From NCBI RefSeq assembly GCF_014750685.1, contig NZ_JAAXGE010000007.1, forward strand, positions 124,001 to 188,000: DNA of 64,000 nt. Direction: 5' to 3'. Of this stretch, positions 35,301-43,195 are shown piece after piece; the stretch's first letter is position 1; every line of letters starts with the position of its first letter. Both the position numbers and the translations under genes were made by a program. The DNA comes from Bacteroides sp. GM023 (GTDB lineage Bacteria; Bacteroidota; Bacteroidia; Bacteroidales; Bacteroidaceae). The notes beneath the pieces are model-generated. The model searched no databases and was not told where the DNA came from. It was given only the letters and a program-made list of their open reading frames with translations.

Positions 35301-35404
35301 GAAACCAGTAGCAGGCAAGTGAGCGCAATGACGCCCTTTAGCCTGGTGGCTTTTGTCTGAAGATGTTGTAAAAGTCTAGTCCTCATTGCATTAAATTTTT
35401 CCAT
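32339..35404 (-). CDS. SusC-family TonB-dependent transporter (beta-1,2-glucan PUL)
   Basis: A 1021-residue outer-membrane transporter. The signal peptide ends at AAAFAQTK. A carboxypeptidase-regulatory-like domain (about 45-120: VTGTVTDAANEPLIGASVLV) is followed by a TonB-type plug (VVIGYGSAKKRDLTGS, LQGKVAGVQI, IRIRGTNSINGYKPLYIVDG, MEILKDPSSLAIFGVRGANG) and a 22-strand barrel ending TFGINLTF. There is no STN domain, so regulation is not of the ECF/FecR type, consistent with the divergent TPR regulator. It would import beta-1,2-glucooligosaccharides with the SusD partner. Confidence 0.95.
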   Translation of the reverse strand: MEKFNAMRTRLLQHLQTKATRLKGVIALTCLLLVSAAAFAQTKTVTGTVTDAANEPLIGASVLVQGTSTGTITDMDGKYSISVTPEDVLVFSYVGMTSQSIKVGAQNVINVTLKEDSQVLAETVVIGYGSAKKRDLTGSITNVKGEEIANKPATNPLSSLQGKVAGVQIVNSGRAGSDPEIRIRGTNSINGYKPLYIVDGLFNDNINFLNPEDIESMEILKDPSSLAIFGVRGANGVIIITTKKAKEGQTLVNINTSFGFKKVVDKVKMVNASQFKELYNEQLANQGDAPFDYTGWDANTDWQDEIFQTAFITNNNISITGASPKHSFYLGVGYSYEQGNIEHEKFSKVTINASNDYKITDYLKVGFQFNGARMLPADSKQVLNALRATPIAPVYNNEYGLYTSLPEFQKAQINNPMVDVGLKANTTKAENYRASGNIFGEVDFLKHFNFRATFSMDYASNNGRTYTPIIKVYDSTVKGDVSTLGTGKTEVSQFKETETKVQSDYVLTYTNSFDNGNHNLTATAGFTTYYNSLSRLDGARKQGVGLVIPDDPDKWFVSIGDAATATNGSTQWERSTLSMLARVIYNYKGKYLFNGSFRRDGSSAFSYTGNEWQNFFSLGGGWLMSEEEFMKDIKWLDMLKIKASYGTLGNQNLDKAYPAEPLLTNAYSAVFGRPSIIYPGYQLAYLPNPNLRWEKVEAWEAGFETNLLRNRLHFEGVYYMKNTKDLLAEVPGISGTIPGIGNLGQIQNKGVEMAVTWRDRIGEWGYSVSANLTTIKNEVKSLVQDGYSIIAGDKQQSYTMAGYPIGYFYGYKVAGVYQSQADINSSPENTLATVTPGDLKFADVNGDGKITPEDRTMIGNPTPKVTYGFSLGVDYKNWSLGIDMMGQGGNKIYRTWDNYNFAQFNYLAQRMDRWHGEGTSNSQPLLNTKHSINTMNSDYYIENGKFFRIRNVQLAYSFDKSLLAKIRLQALKVYVNIQNLKTWKHNTGYTPELGGTATAFGVDNGSYPVPAVYTFGINLTF

Positions 35405-35447
35405 TTGTTACTATTTAGGTTGAAGTCTTTTTTCTGCCGTCTGCCGG

Positions 35448-35480
35448 CGAAAGTAACAAAGGAAACAAACCAGACTCAAA
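35448..35480 (-). promoter_or_regulatory. probable promoter of the susC-like operon
   Basis: On the minus strand a TTTG (complement of 35477-35480) stands 21 bp before TACTTTCG (complement of 35448-35455), one mismatch from TAnnTTTG. This gives a leader of roughly 40 nt before the SusC start. Confidence 0.35.
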
Positions 35481-35633
35481 AAAGATTTTGGAAAAAGAAA
35501 GAATGCTCGATTTTAACATTGAGAATTACTCTTTTTGTTATGAAAGGTGCAACAAGGTGATTTCTTCGAATAATGTTTGGAAGAATGTATATTATTTGCT
35601 ACATTGCTGTCTCTTACCTGTAAATCGTATGCT

Positions 35634-37286
35634 ATGAGGTACTGTCTCGTTATGATTTTGATTCATACAGTTGCTGTTGTATTCTTTGTATCTTCCTGTC
35701 AGAAAGATAGCAGCTCTGAATCATGTCTTTCGGAATATGTTGATTCGCTTATGCAAGTATCTCCGGATAGCGCTTTGTTAGTTCTTAATTCTATCGTTCA
35801 CCCTGAAAAACTTTCAAAAAAAGACAGAGCAGATTATGCAATTATATATTCCCGTGTACAAGATCAACTGTGTATACGCCAAACGAGTGATTCGTTGATT
35901 CGGGAAGCGGTTAAATATTATGCCGGAGAGCTAAATCGGCAGAAAGAAATGGAAGCGTATTATTACTTGGGATGTGCCAATAAAGATATGCGCAGAATGA
36001 AATTGGCGGTAAATGCATTCTTAAAGTCTTTGGAGATAATGCCGGCAAAGTCTGAAAGTATATATTTAGGGGCAATTTATACAAAATTAGCTGCTTGTTA
36101 TGAAGATCAGGATATGTATGTCGAGGCACTGGATATGTATAGAAAAGCGTGTAAAGTGTATCTTGAATTGCATGATGAGAAGAATCTTTGTAATAGTTAT
36201 CATGGAATAGCAGTTGTACATCATTTATGTAATCAACCGGATAGTTCTCTTTTATATTATCAAAAAGCTTTGTCTATAGCCGAAACTTACAGTGATAAGC
36301 GGTGGCCTTATCTGATATTAAGTGATATGGCACGAATTTATTATGAAAAAAGGGATTATCGAAAGGCGCATTGGTGCATATCATTATCTCTTGCTATTGC
36401 GCCTTCGAAAGATAAACTGTGGTCAGGGCATCTTTTGAAAGGAAGAATTTTGAAAAGTATGCATCAGGCCGATTCTGCCCGTTATTATTTTAATATAGCT
36501 AAAACCTCTCCTTATATATATAGTCATGCAGGTAGTTATTATGAACTTTATGATTTGGAAAAGACTGAAGGTGATTTCTCAGCCGCAGTGGCTGCTGTCG
36601 ATTCTTTTCTGATATTGTCTGATTCGATACAGAAAACGACTAATGCGCTGGAAATTGAAAGAATGAGAGCTAAATACGAAGCGGGATTATTGCAACGGCA
36701 GTTATCTTCGGATTATAGAATCAAACTGTTATCATTGGTCAGTATATGTGTGTTGATAATTCTTGTATTTCTTTTAAAGGACAGACGACGAAAAAATAAA
36801 GTGATTAGGCTGCAAGGGCAAATCAATAGTTTAAATGCTGCTACTTTGCAGAAGCTATCTTCTGGCGAAGACGGAGAATCTATTCCTATGGAATCAGAAA
36901 AGGATACTTTTGAAAAGCATTTTAAAGCAAAGCTGGAATTATCTTTGCAGTTATATAGGGAAACAGATATTTATAAGAAAATTCGTGTAATTGAGAATGA
37001 TGAGTTACGGCATAAAGTTCATTTGAATGCAGGCGAGCGTCAAAAGACCTGTGAAGAGCTTTATAAGAACTTCAGTGATTTGATGACTGATTTGAAATTG
37101 CAGTGTGCTAGTTTGACAAAACAGGATATCCTTTATTGTATATTTCTAGCAACGGGATGTTCTAAATATACGATTCTGCTTTGTACCAGTACGTCCGAGG
37201 GAGCCTTTAAGACTCGGAAAAGCAGGATTAAAGAGAAACTTGGTGATGAGCTTTTTAAACTTCTTGTTGATAAGGAACGCTGCTAA
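35634..37286 (+). CDS. TPR sensor with one membrane segment and C-terminal HTH-like domain
   Basis: About 550 residues from ATG 35634; the longer ORF begins at a TTG. The N-terminus is a lipobox-like signal (VSSC, Cys22). TPR-like repeats at about 80-320 (YYYLGCANKDMRRMKLAVNAF, then YLGAIYTKLAACYEDQD) are followed by a transmembrane helix (about 364-382), a charged coiled region, and a C-terminal ~60 residues (LTKQDILYCIFLATGCSKYTI, then KTRKSRIKEKLG) resembling a LuxR-like HTH. TPR periplasmic sensors with cytoplasmic HTH occur widely in Bacteroides. It is divergent from the beta-1,2-glucan PUL and is its likely regulator. Confidence 0.65.
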   Translation: MRYCLVMILIHTVAVVFFVSSCQKDSSSESCLSEYVDSLMQVSPDSALLVLNSIVHPEKLSKKDRADYAIIYSRVQDQLCIRQTSDSLIREAVKYYAGELNRQKEMEAYYYLGCANKDMRRMKLAVNAFLKSLEIMPAKSESIYLGAIYTKLAACYEDQDMYVEALDMYRKACKVYLELHDEKNLCNSYHGIAVVHHLCNQPDSSLLYYQKALSIAETYSDKRWPYLILSDMARIYYEKRDYRKAHWCISLSLAIAPSKDKLWSGHLLKGRILKSMHQADSARYYFNIAKTSPYIYSHAGSYYELYDLEKTEGDFSAAVAAVDSFLILSDSIQKTTNALEIERMRAKYEAGLLQRQLSSDYRIKLLSLVSICVLIILVFLLKDRRRKNKVIRLQGQINSLNAATLQKLSSGEDGESIPMESEKDTFEKHFKAKLELSLQLYRETDIYKKIRVIENDELRHKVHLNAGERQKTCEELYKNFSDLMTDLKLQCASLTKQDILYCIFLATGCSKYTILLCTSTSEGAFKTRKSRIKEKLGDELFKLLVDKERC

Positions 37287-37494
37287 ATAAGTATTTATAT
37301 CTATATTTCAATTATGTAATTCTTTCTGTATCTTGCTTTGTAACCCAAATTGTAACTTCATTTACTTGATAATCTTAAGAAAACGACTTTAATTTGTCTT
37401 TATCAATAATCTTATGGATGTCTGTATTGGACAAAATGAATTTAATGCTTATGAATGTCATCTTTAAGTTGGGAAAGAATAGGTTCACCTAGAT

Positions 37495-37523
37495 TATTCC
37501 TCTATTGCAGTAATGGAGGAATA
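37495..37523 (+). other. 12-bp hairpin in the leader of the glycine-zipper lipoprotein gene
   Basis: Stem 37495-37506 with 37512-37523 (one T-G pair), 5-nt loop, no T run after it. It lies 42 bp before the ATG at 37565, in the 278-bp gap that otherwise holds nothing recognisable. A regulatory leader role is possible. Confidence 0.5.
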
Positions 37524-37564
37524 TTTGATGTAATTTATAATTCTAATTTTAAATCATAGCTGTT

Positions 37565-38623
37565 ATGAAAAAAAATAATCTATATATAATATACCTGTTA
37601 ATGGCTTTTGTTCAAATTGCATGTACGGAGAATTTGGAGGTGAATCAAGATTTGGAGATGCAGAAAGAAAGTGTACTCACTAGGTTTGAACAGTTTGAAG
37701 AGTATGCAAAACTACATAGTGAAGGCTTGAATAAGATATTTCTAGTAAGTAAAGAAGAGAATATGAGTTTTAGTAAGCTTGATGTAGAAACAGATCATTT
37801 TATTTTGGAAACTGTAACTAATATGGTGAAATGTGATTCTCAATTTGCACGGATTATTGTGAATGATAATCAAAGAAAAGACTGTCTTAATCATTTAGAA
37901 AGCATTGTAAAAGAACGACCTTGTATACAGGTAAAGAAAACTCAGAGTAGAAGTGATGCTATGCCAACTGATAATCCTGATTCAGAAGACCCCATAACTG
38001 TATCTGACTATGCTCGCAGTTTAGAAGAGCAGATAGCTACATCAGAATTAGTTACTAATGCTCAACGTCAGGAATTATCTGAAATATATACTGTAGAAGT
38101 AGGAGCTAAAGAAATTATGGAAGCTGAAATACAGAAAATAATAACTTCGTCTTTATTTTTGAGCTTATCAGAAAAGGAGCAAAATGATCTTTTGATTTCT
38201 GCAGCTGTTTATATTGATTCTGCGAATTATTGGATGGAGCACTTGGATGAGTGGATGTCAGGTGTAGATGGTGCTGTAGTAGCCACTCGTGGATGGTCTG
38301 ATTTGTGGGGGAAAGTGAAACAAGTTGCCCGGATAGATGCTGATGGAGCATTTTGGGGAGCTATTGGAGGGGCAATTACAGGTGCCATCGGTGGTGCAGG
38401 TGCCGGGACGATGGCAGGAGGTGTTGGAGCAGTTCCCGGCGCAGCCGTTGGAGCGTATTACGGTGGAATTGGTGGGGCGCTTTCAGGCGCAATTATTGAA
38501 TCTGCTCGAGGATCTACTTTAATGAGGTGTAGTGATCAGACGACATCTACGGGGGACTCCACAGAGACTGCAAGTTCTACAGATGCAACAGAAACAACTA
38601 GTGCAACTCCTTATGTTGAATAG
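37565..38623 (+). CDS. lipoprotein with C-terminal glycine-zipper, unknown function
   Basis: A 352-residue lipoprotein (lipobox QIAC, Cys20). The first ~240 residues are helical and charged with no domain I know. Residues ~260-315 are a long Gly/Ala-rich hydrophobic stretch (FWGAIGGAITGAIGG, then GAVPGAAVGAYYGGIGGALSG) resembling pore-forming bacteriocin or glycine-zipper segments. The tail is Ser/Thr-rich. It is followed by three small membrane proteins of unknown function on the same strand. A secreted or surface toxin with adjacent immunity genes is one reading; a glycine-zipper stress or anchor lipoprotein is another. Confidence 0.6.
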   Translation: MKKNNLYIIYLLMAFVQIACTENLEVNQDLEMQKESVLTRFEQFEEYAKLHSEGLNKIFLVSKEENMSFSKLDVETDHFILETVTNMVKCDSQFARIIVNDNQRKDCLNHLESIVKERPCIQVKKTQSRSDAMPTDNPDSEDPITVSDYARSLEEQIATSELVTNAQRQELSEIYTVEVGAKEIMEAEIQKIITSSLFLSLSEKEQNDLLISAAVYIDSANYWMEHLDEWMSGVDGAVVATRGWSDLWGKVKQVARIDADGAFWGAIGGAITGAIGGAGAGTMAGGVGAVPGAAVGAYYGGIGGALSGAIIESARGSTLMRCSDQTTSTGDSTETASSTDATETTSATPYVE

Positions 38624-38657
38624 AATTTAGTCTTTTATTTACATTAGAACGATAAGA

Positions 38658-39014
38658 ATGAAAAAACAAAATCACTTTTATGTATTAGGAGTATTTATAC
38701 TGCTGGATATTATTTTTACTTCCTTATTCTATATAAATGGTAGTAAGCTTGGGCTAGGTATTGTATTACTGTCACAGATACTTTACGTTGTAATGCTTTT
38801 GTTTCTTAAAGTTAGAAACGATAATTCTGTCTCTCAGAAAATGTGTATTATTGAGTCCTATGTTTATTTCATAGTAGTATTTTGGGCAGTAATAAGCTTT
38901 TTGAGAGGAGTTGAGTATGGCTGGAAATGGTCTCTCTTAGCGGCTGTAATTGTGGGTAGTACTGTTGGCTTTTTATTCTTCAGGCATTTCCACGACACAA
39001 ATAGCTTAATGTGA
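38658..39014 (+). CDS. small four-helix membrane protein, unknown
   Basis: 118 residues with about four hydrophobic helices (FYVLGVFILLDIIFTSLF, LGIVLLSQILYVVMLLF, SYVYFIVVFWAVISF, LLAAVIVGSTVGFLFF). No domain recognised. It starts 34 bp after the glycine-zipper lipoprotein gene. The LKVRN motif after helix 2 also occurs at the similar place in the 120-residue protein at 39712, hinting at distant relationship. An immunity-protein role is speculative. Confidence 0.55.
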   Translation: MKKQNHFYVLGVFILLDIIFTSLFYINGSKLGLGIVLLSQILYVVMLLFLKVRNDNSVSQKMCIIESYVYFIVVFWAVISFLRGVEYGWKWSLLAAVIVGSTVGFLFFRHFHDTNSLM

Positions 39015-39052
39015 TAGTACGGATAGGACTTCTGTTAATTATTTAGGAATGT

Positions 39053-39517
39053 ATGAAATATTTCTTTTTGCCTGATTGGCTTGTGACTATATTATCATTG
39101 ATAGCTTTGGCAGCTATTGTTATAATGATTAATAATATTTTTCAAAGTAGGGAATGGTATTCTATCGTTCTGTCTGCATTGGGGGTACTGATTCTTTTGT
39201 TTTTTGCACTTAGAACTCCATATTGCGTTACAGTTACTGACGATTATATTAAAGTCCAATCTGTAATTGGGAACAAGAGATTTGAGAAGGCAAAAATAAA
39301 AATAGAGAGTATTACTAAAAAAGATTTGTCTGATAGCTACAGAGTTTTTGGAAATGGGGGCTTTGGCGGGTATGTTGGAAGATTTCGTTCACCTAAACTA
39401 GGTAATTTTAAGATGATGATTGTCAGACAGTCCGATATGATAAAAATAACAGAGCTTGGTACAGGACAGGTTTATATAATTAATTACCCCAAACAATTGT
39501 TACCAACTTCGAAATAA
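39053..39517 (+). CDS. PH-like-domain membrane protein
   Basis: 154 residues: two N-terminal transmembrane helices (WLVTILSLIALAAIVIMI and WYSIVLSALGVLILLFF), then a beta-rich domain (about 60-150) with VTVTDDYIKVQS, YRVFGNGGFGGYVGRF and GQVYIINYP. This matches bacterial PH-like domains that follow paired helices. It follows the four-helix protein by 38 bp and ends just before a duplication scar. Function unknown. Confidence 0.6.
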   Translation: MKYFFLPDWLVTILSLIALAAIVIMINNIFQSREWYSIVLSALGVLILLFFALRTPYCVTVTDDYIKVQSVIGNKRFEKAKIKIESITKKDLSDSYRVFGNGGFGGYVGRFRSPKLGNFKMMIVRQSDMIKITELGTGQVYIINYPKQLLPTSK

Positions 39518-39542
39518 GTATCATTACTTGTTTTGTGCGGCA

Positions 39543-39622
39543 GAAAATTTCAGGATTAAAATGAATCTGAATTTTCATAGTCAATATCATTAAAATGACG
39601 GTTGGCGTGCGAGTAATAGAAG
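39543..39622 (+). pseudogene. duplication scar: decayed terminator plus fragment of the pfkB-family gene
   Basis: 39543-39577 is a degraded copy of the terminator at 40102-40135, and 39579-39622 repeats 40912-40955 inside the PfkB-family kinase gene with about five mismatches in 44 bp, in the same orientation. The two pieces are adjacent here but about 775 bp apart at the intact locus. This records a past duplication and deletion. Confidence 0.8.
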
Positions 39623-39711
39623 GGTGTATAGGTGGTATTTTATTGCATATTCATTGTAATAACCTACTGCTGTTTATAATGGAGATGATGAAACGTTAAA
39701 TATATAGTATT

Positions 39712-40074
39712 ATGAAATATGTAAAAGATAATTTGGCTGATATAATCATTCTCATTCTACTGGTTATCTGGGGAATATATGACTTGTTTATGTACCAGTT
39801 TGTATGTGATGATTTAATATCTATTGCTGTTGGCTTTAGTTTGGCTTGTTTGTTCCCTTGGTGCTGTAAGGGAACAAATGAACGATTCTTAAAAGTTAGG
39901 AATAAAGCTTTGCAGTATTCTTTTACATTTCTAATTTCTCTATTTTGTGCATTAAAAATTGTAGAGGTTTTACGTGAGCACTCCATCGAAGTTAATGCTA
40001 TAAAAGTGATTTTTGTAGGTGTCTTCTTACAAAGTGCATATTTTTTGATAATGAAACAAAGAATTAATAGATAG
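39712..40074 (+). CDS. small membrane protein, unknown
   Basis: 120 residues with about four hydrophobic segments (IIILILLVIWGIYDLFMY, LISIAVGFSLACLFPW, FTFLISLFCALKIVEVL, IKVIFVGVFLQSAYFLI). It contains FLKVRN, as in the 118-residue protein at 38658. It lies between the duplication scar and the terminator that precedes the kinase gene, suggesting it arrived as a separate insertion. No function is known. Confidence 0.55.
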   Translation: MKYVKDNLADIIILILLVIWGIYDLFMYQFVCDDLISIAVGFSLACLFPWCCKGTNERFLKVRNKALQYSFTFLISLFCALKIVEVLREHSIEVNAIKVIFVGVFLQSAYFLIMKQRINR

Positions 40075-40101
40075 TCTTATATCTTGATATGCTTTGAGTG
40101 G

Positions 40102-40135
40102 AAAACTTCAGGATTATTTTCAATCCTGAAGTTTT
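40102..40135. terminator. bidirectional Rho-independent terminator
   Basis: A 14-bp perfect stem including AAA/TTT ends (40102-40115 with 40122-40135), 6-nt loop, T run after and A run before. It lies between the convergent small membrane protein and PfkB-family genes. Confidence 0.85.
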
Positions 40136-40156
40136 TGAGTGTAAATGAAGGAACGA

Positions 40157-41047
40157 TTAAAACATCTCTTCCGCAGTTTTCATACATTGAATGACATCTT
40201 CCTTTGTTCCGCTGAAAGGACCGGATTTCTCTATTTTCAATGTAGACATAGCTGCCGCAAAGCGTCCTGCATCTTCGATACTTGCACCTGATACCCGTTG
40301 GTACAGGTAACCGATAGTATAAGTGTCTCCACATCCTGTTGCATCCACTACTTCTCCAGGCTTATATGCCGGGATGCGATAAAAGTCGGTTCCGTCGAAA
40401 ATAAGCGAACCCATGCTTCCGAGGGTGACTAATACTTCTTTTACTCCCCATTCATATAACCGGCGGGCGGCTTCGTGCGGGTCGGCAAGACCTGTCAACA
40501 CTTCCATCTCGTGTTCGTTGACTTTTAGGAAGTGGATATATTGAAGTGCTTCCCGTTTATCTGTCCAGTCTACAGGATACACGTGCGTGTCACGTACTTC
40601 GCGAAGGTAACCTTGTGAGTCTACCGCAATCAATCCTTTTCGGGAAAGTTCTTTGATTACTTCTAATGAGAAATCATCAGCCAGCAAAGAACCGAGATGA
40701 TAAATCTCCGCATTCACTCCTTCCAGTTCGGTAGCGGTGAACGGGTCGGCTTTGGCTAATACACGTTGGGTGCGGTCGTCAGGGTTGGCACCGTAGATAT
40801 TTTCGAAATATACCGAATACTTGCTGGGTAGTGCGGTTACATCAATGTCAAGTTCGCGTAGTTGTTCTACCACATTCATTTCGGTAGCACCGACTGCTGT
40901 CACCAATGCGTAGTCAATATCATTAAAATGACGGATGGCGTGCGAACAATAAAAAGCAGTTCCGCCCGGCATATAGACCGTGTTTTGCGGGGTAACGACT
41001 TTGTCCAGTGTGATGTGACCGATACAGCAAAGTTGATGTTTATTCAT
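40157..41047 (-). CDS. PfkB-family sugar kinase
   Basis: A 296-residue kinase. PfkB features: GHITLDKVVTP near the start, MPGGTAFYCSHAI as the substrate-side glycine pair, VNEHEMEVLTG and the ATP/catalytic signature VVDATGCGDTYTIGYL, where Asp of GCGD is the base. The specific sugar or nucleoside is not determined. It is monocistronic: a tRNA terminator lies just upstream and a bidirectional terminator downstream. The stretch 40912-40955 is duplicated at 39579-39622. Confidence 0.9.
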   Translation of the reverse strand: MNKHQLCCIGHITLDKVVTPQNTVYMPGGTAFYCSHAIRHFNDIDYALVTAVGATEMNVVEQLRELDIDVTALPSKYSVYFENIYGANPDDRTQRVLAKADPFTATELEGVNAEIYHLGSLLADDFSLEVIKELSRKGLIAVDSQGYLREVRDTHVYPVDWTDKREALQYIHFLKVNEHEMEVLTGLADPHEAARRLYEWGVKEVLVTLGSMGSLIFDGTDFYRIPAYKPGEVVDATGCGDTYTIGYLYQRVSGASIEDAGRFAAAMSTLKIEKSGPFSGTKEDVIQCMKTAEEMF

Positions 41048-41058
41048 GTCTTATCAAT

Positions 41059-41092
41059 TAAAAAAGCCTCCAAGATGGCATCTTGAAGGCTT
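41059..41092 (-). terminator. Rho-independent terminator of tRNA-Leu
   Basis: Stem AAGCCT/AGGCTT plus CAAGAT/ATCTTG (one mismatch between them) with a 3-nt loop, followed on the minus strand by TTTTTT. It ends the tRNA transcript just before the kinase gene start. Confidence 0.85.
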
Positions 41093-41107
41093 CTAGTTTT
41101 ATTTCTG

Positions 41108-41189
41108 TGCGGATGATAGGACTCGAACCTACACGCCTCACGGCACCAGATCCTAAGTCTGGCGCGGCTACCAATTACGCCACATCCGC
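41108..41189 (-). tRNA. tRNA-Leu (anticodon UAG)
   Basis: On the minus strand the acceptor GCGGATG (from 41189) pairs with CATCCGC (41109-41115), with discriminator A. The anticodon stem CCAGA/TCTGG encloses CTTAGGA, so the anticodon is TAG, reading CUA. The T arm TAGG-TTCGAGT-CCTA is present. CCA is not encoded. The 82-nt length with a short variable arm fits a leucine tRNA of this phylum. Confidence 0.9.
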
Positions 41190-41261
41190 ATGCGTCGCTT
41201 TTTGTTTAGCGGTGCAAAGATAGGAAGATTTTCTGATTTGACAAATAATTCGGAAATAAAG

Positions 41262-42284
41262 TTATTCACTTAATATCTCGAATGCCTTTTCTATCAGAGT
41301 ATCTTTATGCTTAAGTTGGTCTGATTCAGACATATTGATAGCGACGTTCGGTGCTATGCCTTCCTCCAGCAGTTGCTCATTTTTGTCGAAGTGCGGGCTG
41401 GCAGAGAAGCGGATGCTCCATCCGTTCGGTAATTCCGATGAGAAAGGCAGTCCCGAACCGCCACCGGTCCAGTCACCGACCTGGATAATTTCTGTATCCT
41501 CTATACTGCGCATTGCATTGACAAAATCGTTTGTTGCACTATAACAACGGCGGTTCGTTAATATGACAACCTTCTTCTGCCACCGGATACTGTTGGATGG
41601 CTCCAGGTAGATTGGTTCCATCTTGGAGAAATCATTATGTCCCGGTCCGGTTTTATGCTGAATATATCCGGTCAGCGTCTTTTTATTGGTAAAGCGAGCG
41701 GCGATACGGGTAGAATTAGTAAGGTTTCCTCCCCCATTATCACGTACGTCAATGATTAATCCGTTGCAAAGTTCTAAATATTTGAGAACCTCGTCCAAGT
41801 TACCATTCCCGACTCCTGCGCTGAAACTTTCGTAACGGATATATCCTATATTATTATCGAATATCTTATATTTCAAGCCGGAAGCGGTGTAATAACCACT
41901 GCTGGCACTGCCCAAGTAAGTCTGATAGAGAATATCCTCCCGGTAGTTCCAGTCATAACCCTGATACCAGTCGTCATAAAAAGAAGTGCGCTTGGCAGAG
42001 GAAAGATTGACATGTCCGTCTTTCAGTATATATAGCATCTGACTCAAAATATCAAACAGGTCATCGTTGGACATAGTCGGTATAATCAGTTTCCTGTATT
42101 CTTCGTGAACGGCATCCCAGTCTATACCTTTTGCTTCCAGAAAACAATACTGTTCGTCAATGATCTTCCATAGTTGCTCGAAGTTGCCTACAGGATCATT
42201 GGCATACTCATCCTCTCTGATACAGCCGGTCAGTATCGGCAGGCAGCAGAACAGCAAAAGTATTTGTATAATCTTATTTCTCAT
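41262..42284 (-). CDS. S41-family peptidase lipoprotein
   Basis: A 340-residue lipoprotein (lipobox LTGC, Cys21). Tail-specific/tricorn-core features: LKDGHVNLSS with a candidate catalytic His, GLIIDVRDNGGGNL, and NRRCYSATNDFVNA with the presumed nucleophile Ser. No PDZ domain is evident between them. The His-Ser layout suits the S41B-type tetrad better than the CtpA Ser-Lys dyad. The substrate is unknown, and it probably acts at the outer membrane or periplasm. It is separated from the tRNA by about 70 bp and lies 50 bp downstream of the DUF3316 gene. Confidence 0.85.
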   Translation of the reverse strand: MRNKIIQILLLFCCLPILTGCIREDEYANDPVGNFEQLWKIIDEQYCFLEAKGIDWDAVHEEYRKLIIPTMSNDDLFDILSQMLYILKDGHVNLSSAKRTSFYDDWYQGYDWNYREDILYQTYLGSASSGYYTASGLKYKIFDNNIGYIRYESFSAGVGNGNLDEVLKYLELCNGLIIDVRDNGGGNLTNSTRIAARFTNKKTLTGYIQHKTGPGHNDFSKMEPIYLEPSNSIRWQKKVVILTNRRCYSATNDFVNAMRSIEDTEIIQVGDWTGGGSGLPFSSELPNGWSIRFSASPHFDKNEQLLEEGIAPNVAINMSESDQLKHKDTLIEKAFEILSE

Positions 42285-42334
42285 TCTTGTTATCTCTCAC
42301 ACTTTGAAGTTTCAACATTAAATTTTTTGTTCTC

Positions 42335-43195
42335 TTAATAAGCTCTTACCGCAGAGGGCAAGACTGATTCTTTATTATTTCGGATACGGTATAGGTCTTT
42401 CACAAATCCTACCATGAATACATGAGAATAGGTATGTGTCTTGATATTATTTACTTTGTACTGCTGCAAATCCGCCAAATAGCTGAATCGCATTTTAGTA
42501 CATCCTATCGGAAGGTCGACAGTCAGCATCTGCCGGAGTGAAGGCTGATTGTGCAGGGAAGTGAATTTTACCACTCCGCTGGAGTTGCCCAGAGAGAAAA
42601 TCTCGTAGTATGACTGTCCGTAGTGCGGTGAGAACAATACTCCCATAACAGGAAGATTGACCTGATAGCGCAATACCATCGGGTAACGTTTGATTTTCAG
42701 ATGCCAGATTGCCATTCCCGAAGCATCCAAATTTACATAAGCTCTTGCGGAAGCAGGATTATTCGTATTCCGGAGATTGTAGACAAAACCACCGTTGGCA
42801 TCAATTAATCCTCCTGCCAGTAATTTAAAGTTTTCTGTCAGGCGGAACTGGTAATGAAGTCCGTAGTTCCAGTTAACCAGACCGGAGAAAGTATTATTAT
42901 TGTCGGCACGGTTGTGCGTATAGCCAACGTCTGCCTGGAAGAAATTCTGGACAGATATATTTCCATCGAACAGCTTGGTCATCCGAATCGTTTCGCGGGA
43001 AACACGGAAGTCGATTCCTTTGTATTCCTGGGGCGAAAGATAGGTATCGAACACATTGGTAAATCCGATACCGTACATGGTGGCACGCGTTACATAGCGA
43101 TGGGTTTGCAGACTGTCCGTCTGTGCCTGTAATTTTGTGCAGAGGGCGAACAGGATACATCCTGTCAGCCCCAAGTATATTAGTTTTTTCTTCAT
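42335..43195 (-). CDS. DUF3316-family outer-membrane protein
   Basis: A 286-residue protein with a signal peptide (TKLQAQTD) and beta-strand-rich body (TRATMYGIGFTNVFDTYLSP, YGLHYQFRLTENFKLLAGG), matching DUF3316. Its ATG overlaps the stop of the topoisomerase gene by 1 bp (TGATG), so translation is probably coupled. Function unknown; a small barrel is likely. Confidence 0.8.
   Translation of the reverse strand: MKKKLIYLGLTGCILFALCTKLQAQTDSLQTHRYVTRATMYGIGFTNVFDTYLSPQEYKGIDFRVSRETIRMTKLFDGNISVQNFFQADVGYTHNRADNNNTFSGLVNWNYGLHYQFRLTENFKLLAGGLIDANGGFVYNLRNTNNPASARAYVNLDASGMAIWHLKIKRYPMVLRYQVNLPVMGVLFSPHYGQSYYEIFSLGNSSGVVKFTSLHNQPSLRQMLTVDLPIGCTKMRFSYLADLQQYKVNNIKTHTYSHVFMVGFVKDLYRIRNNKESVLPSAVRAY

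Noticed and set aside
34551..35360. Rightward 269-codon frame across the SusC N-terminal region
   Set aside because: Antisense of conserved plug and regulatory domains; no independent support.
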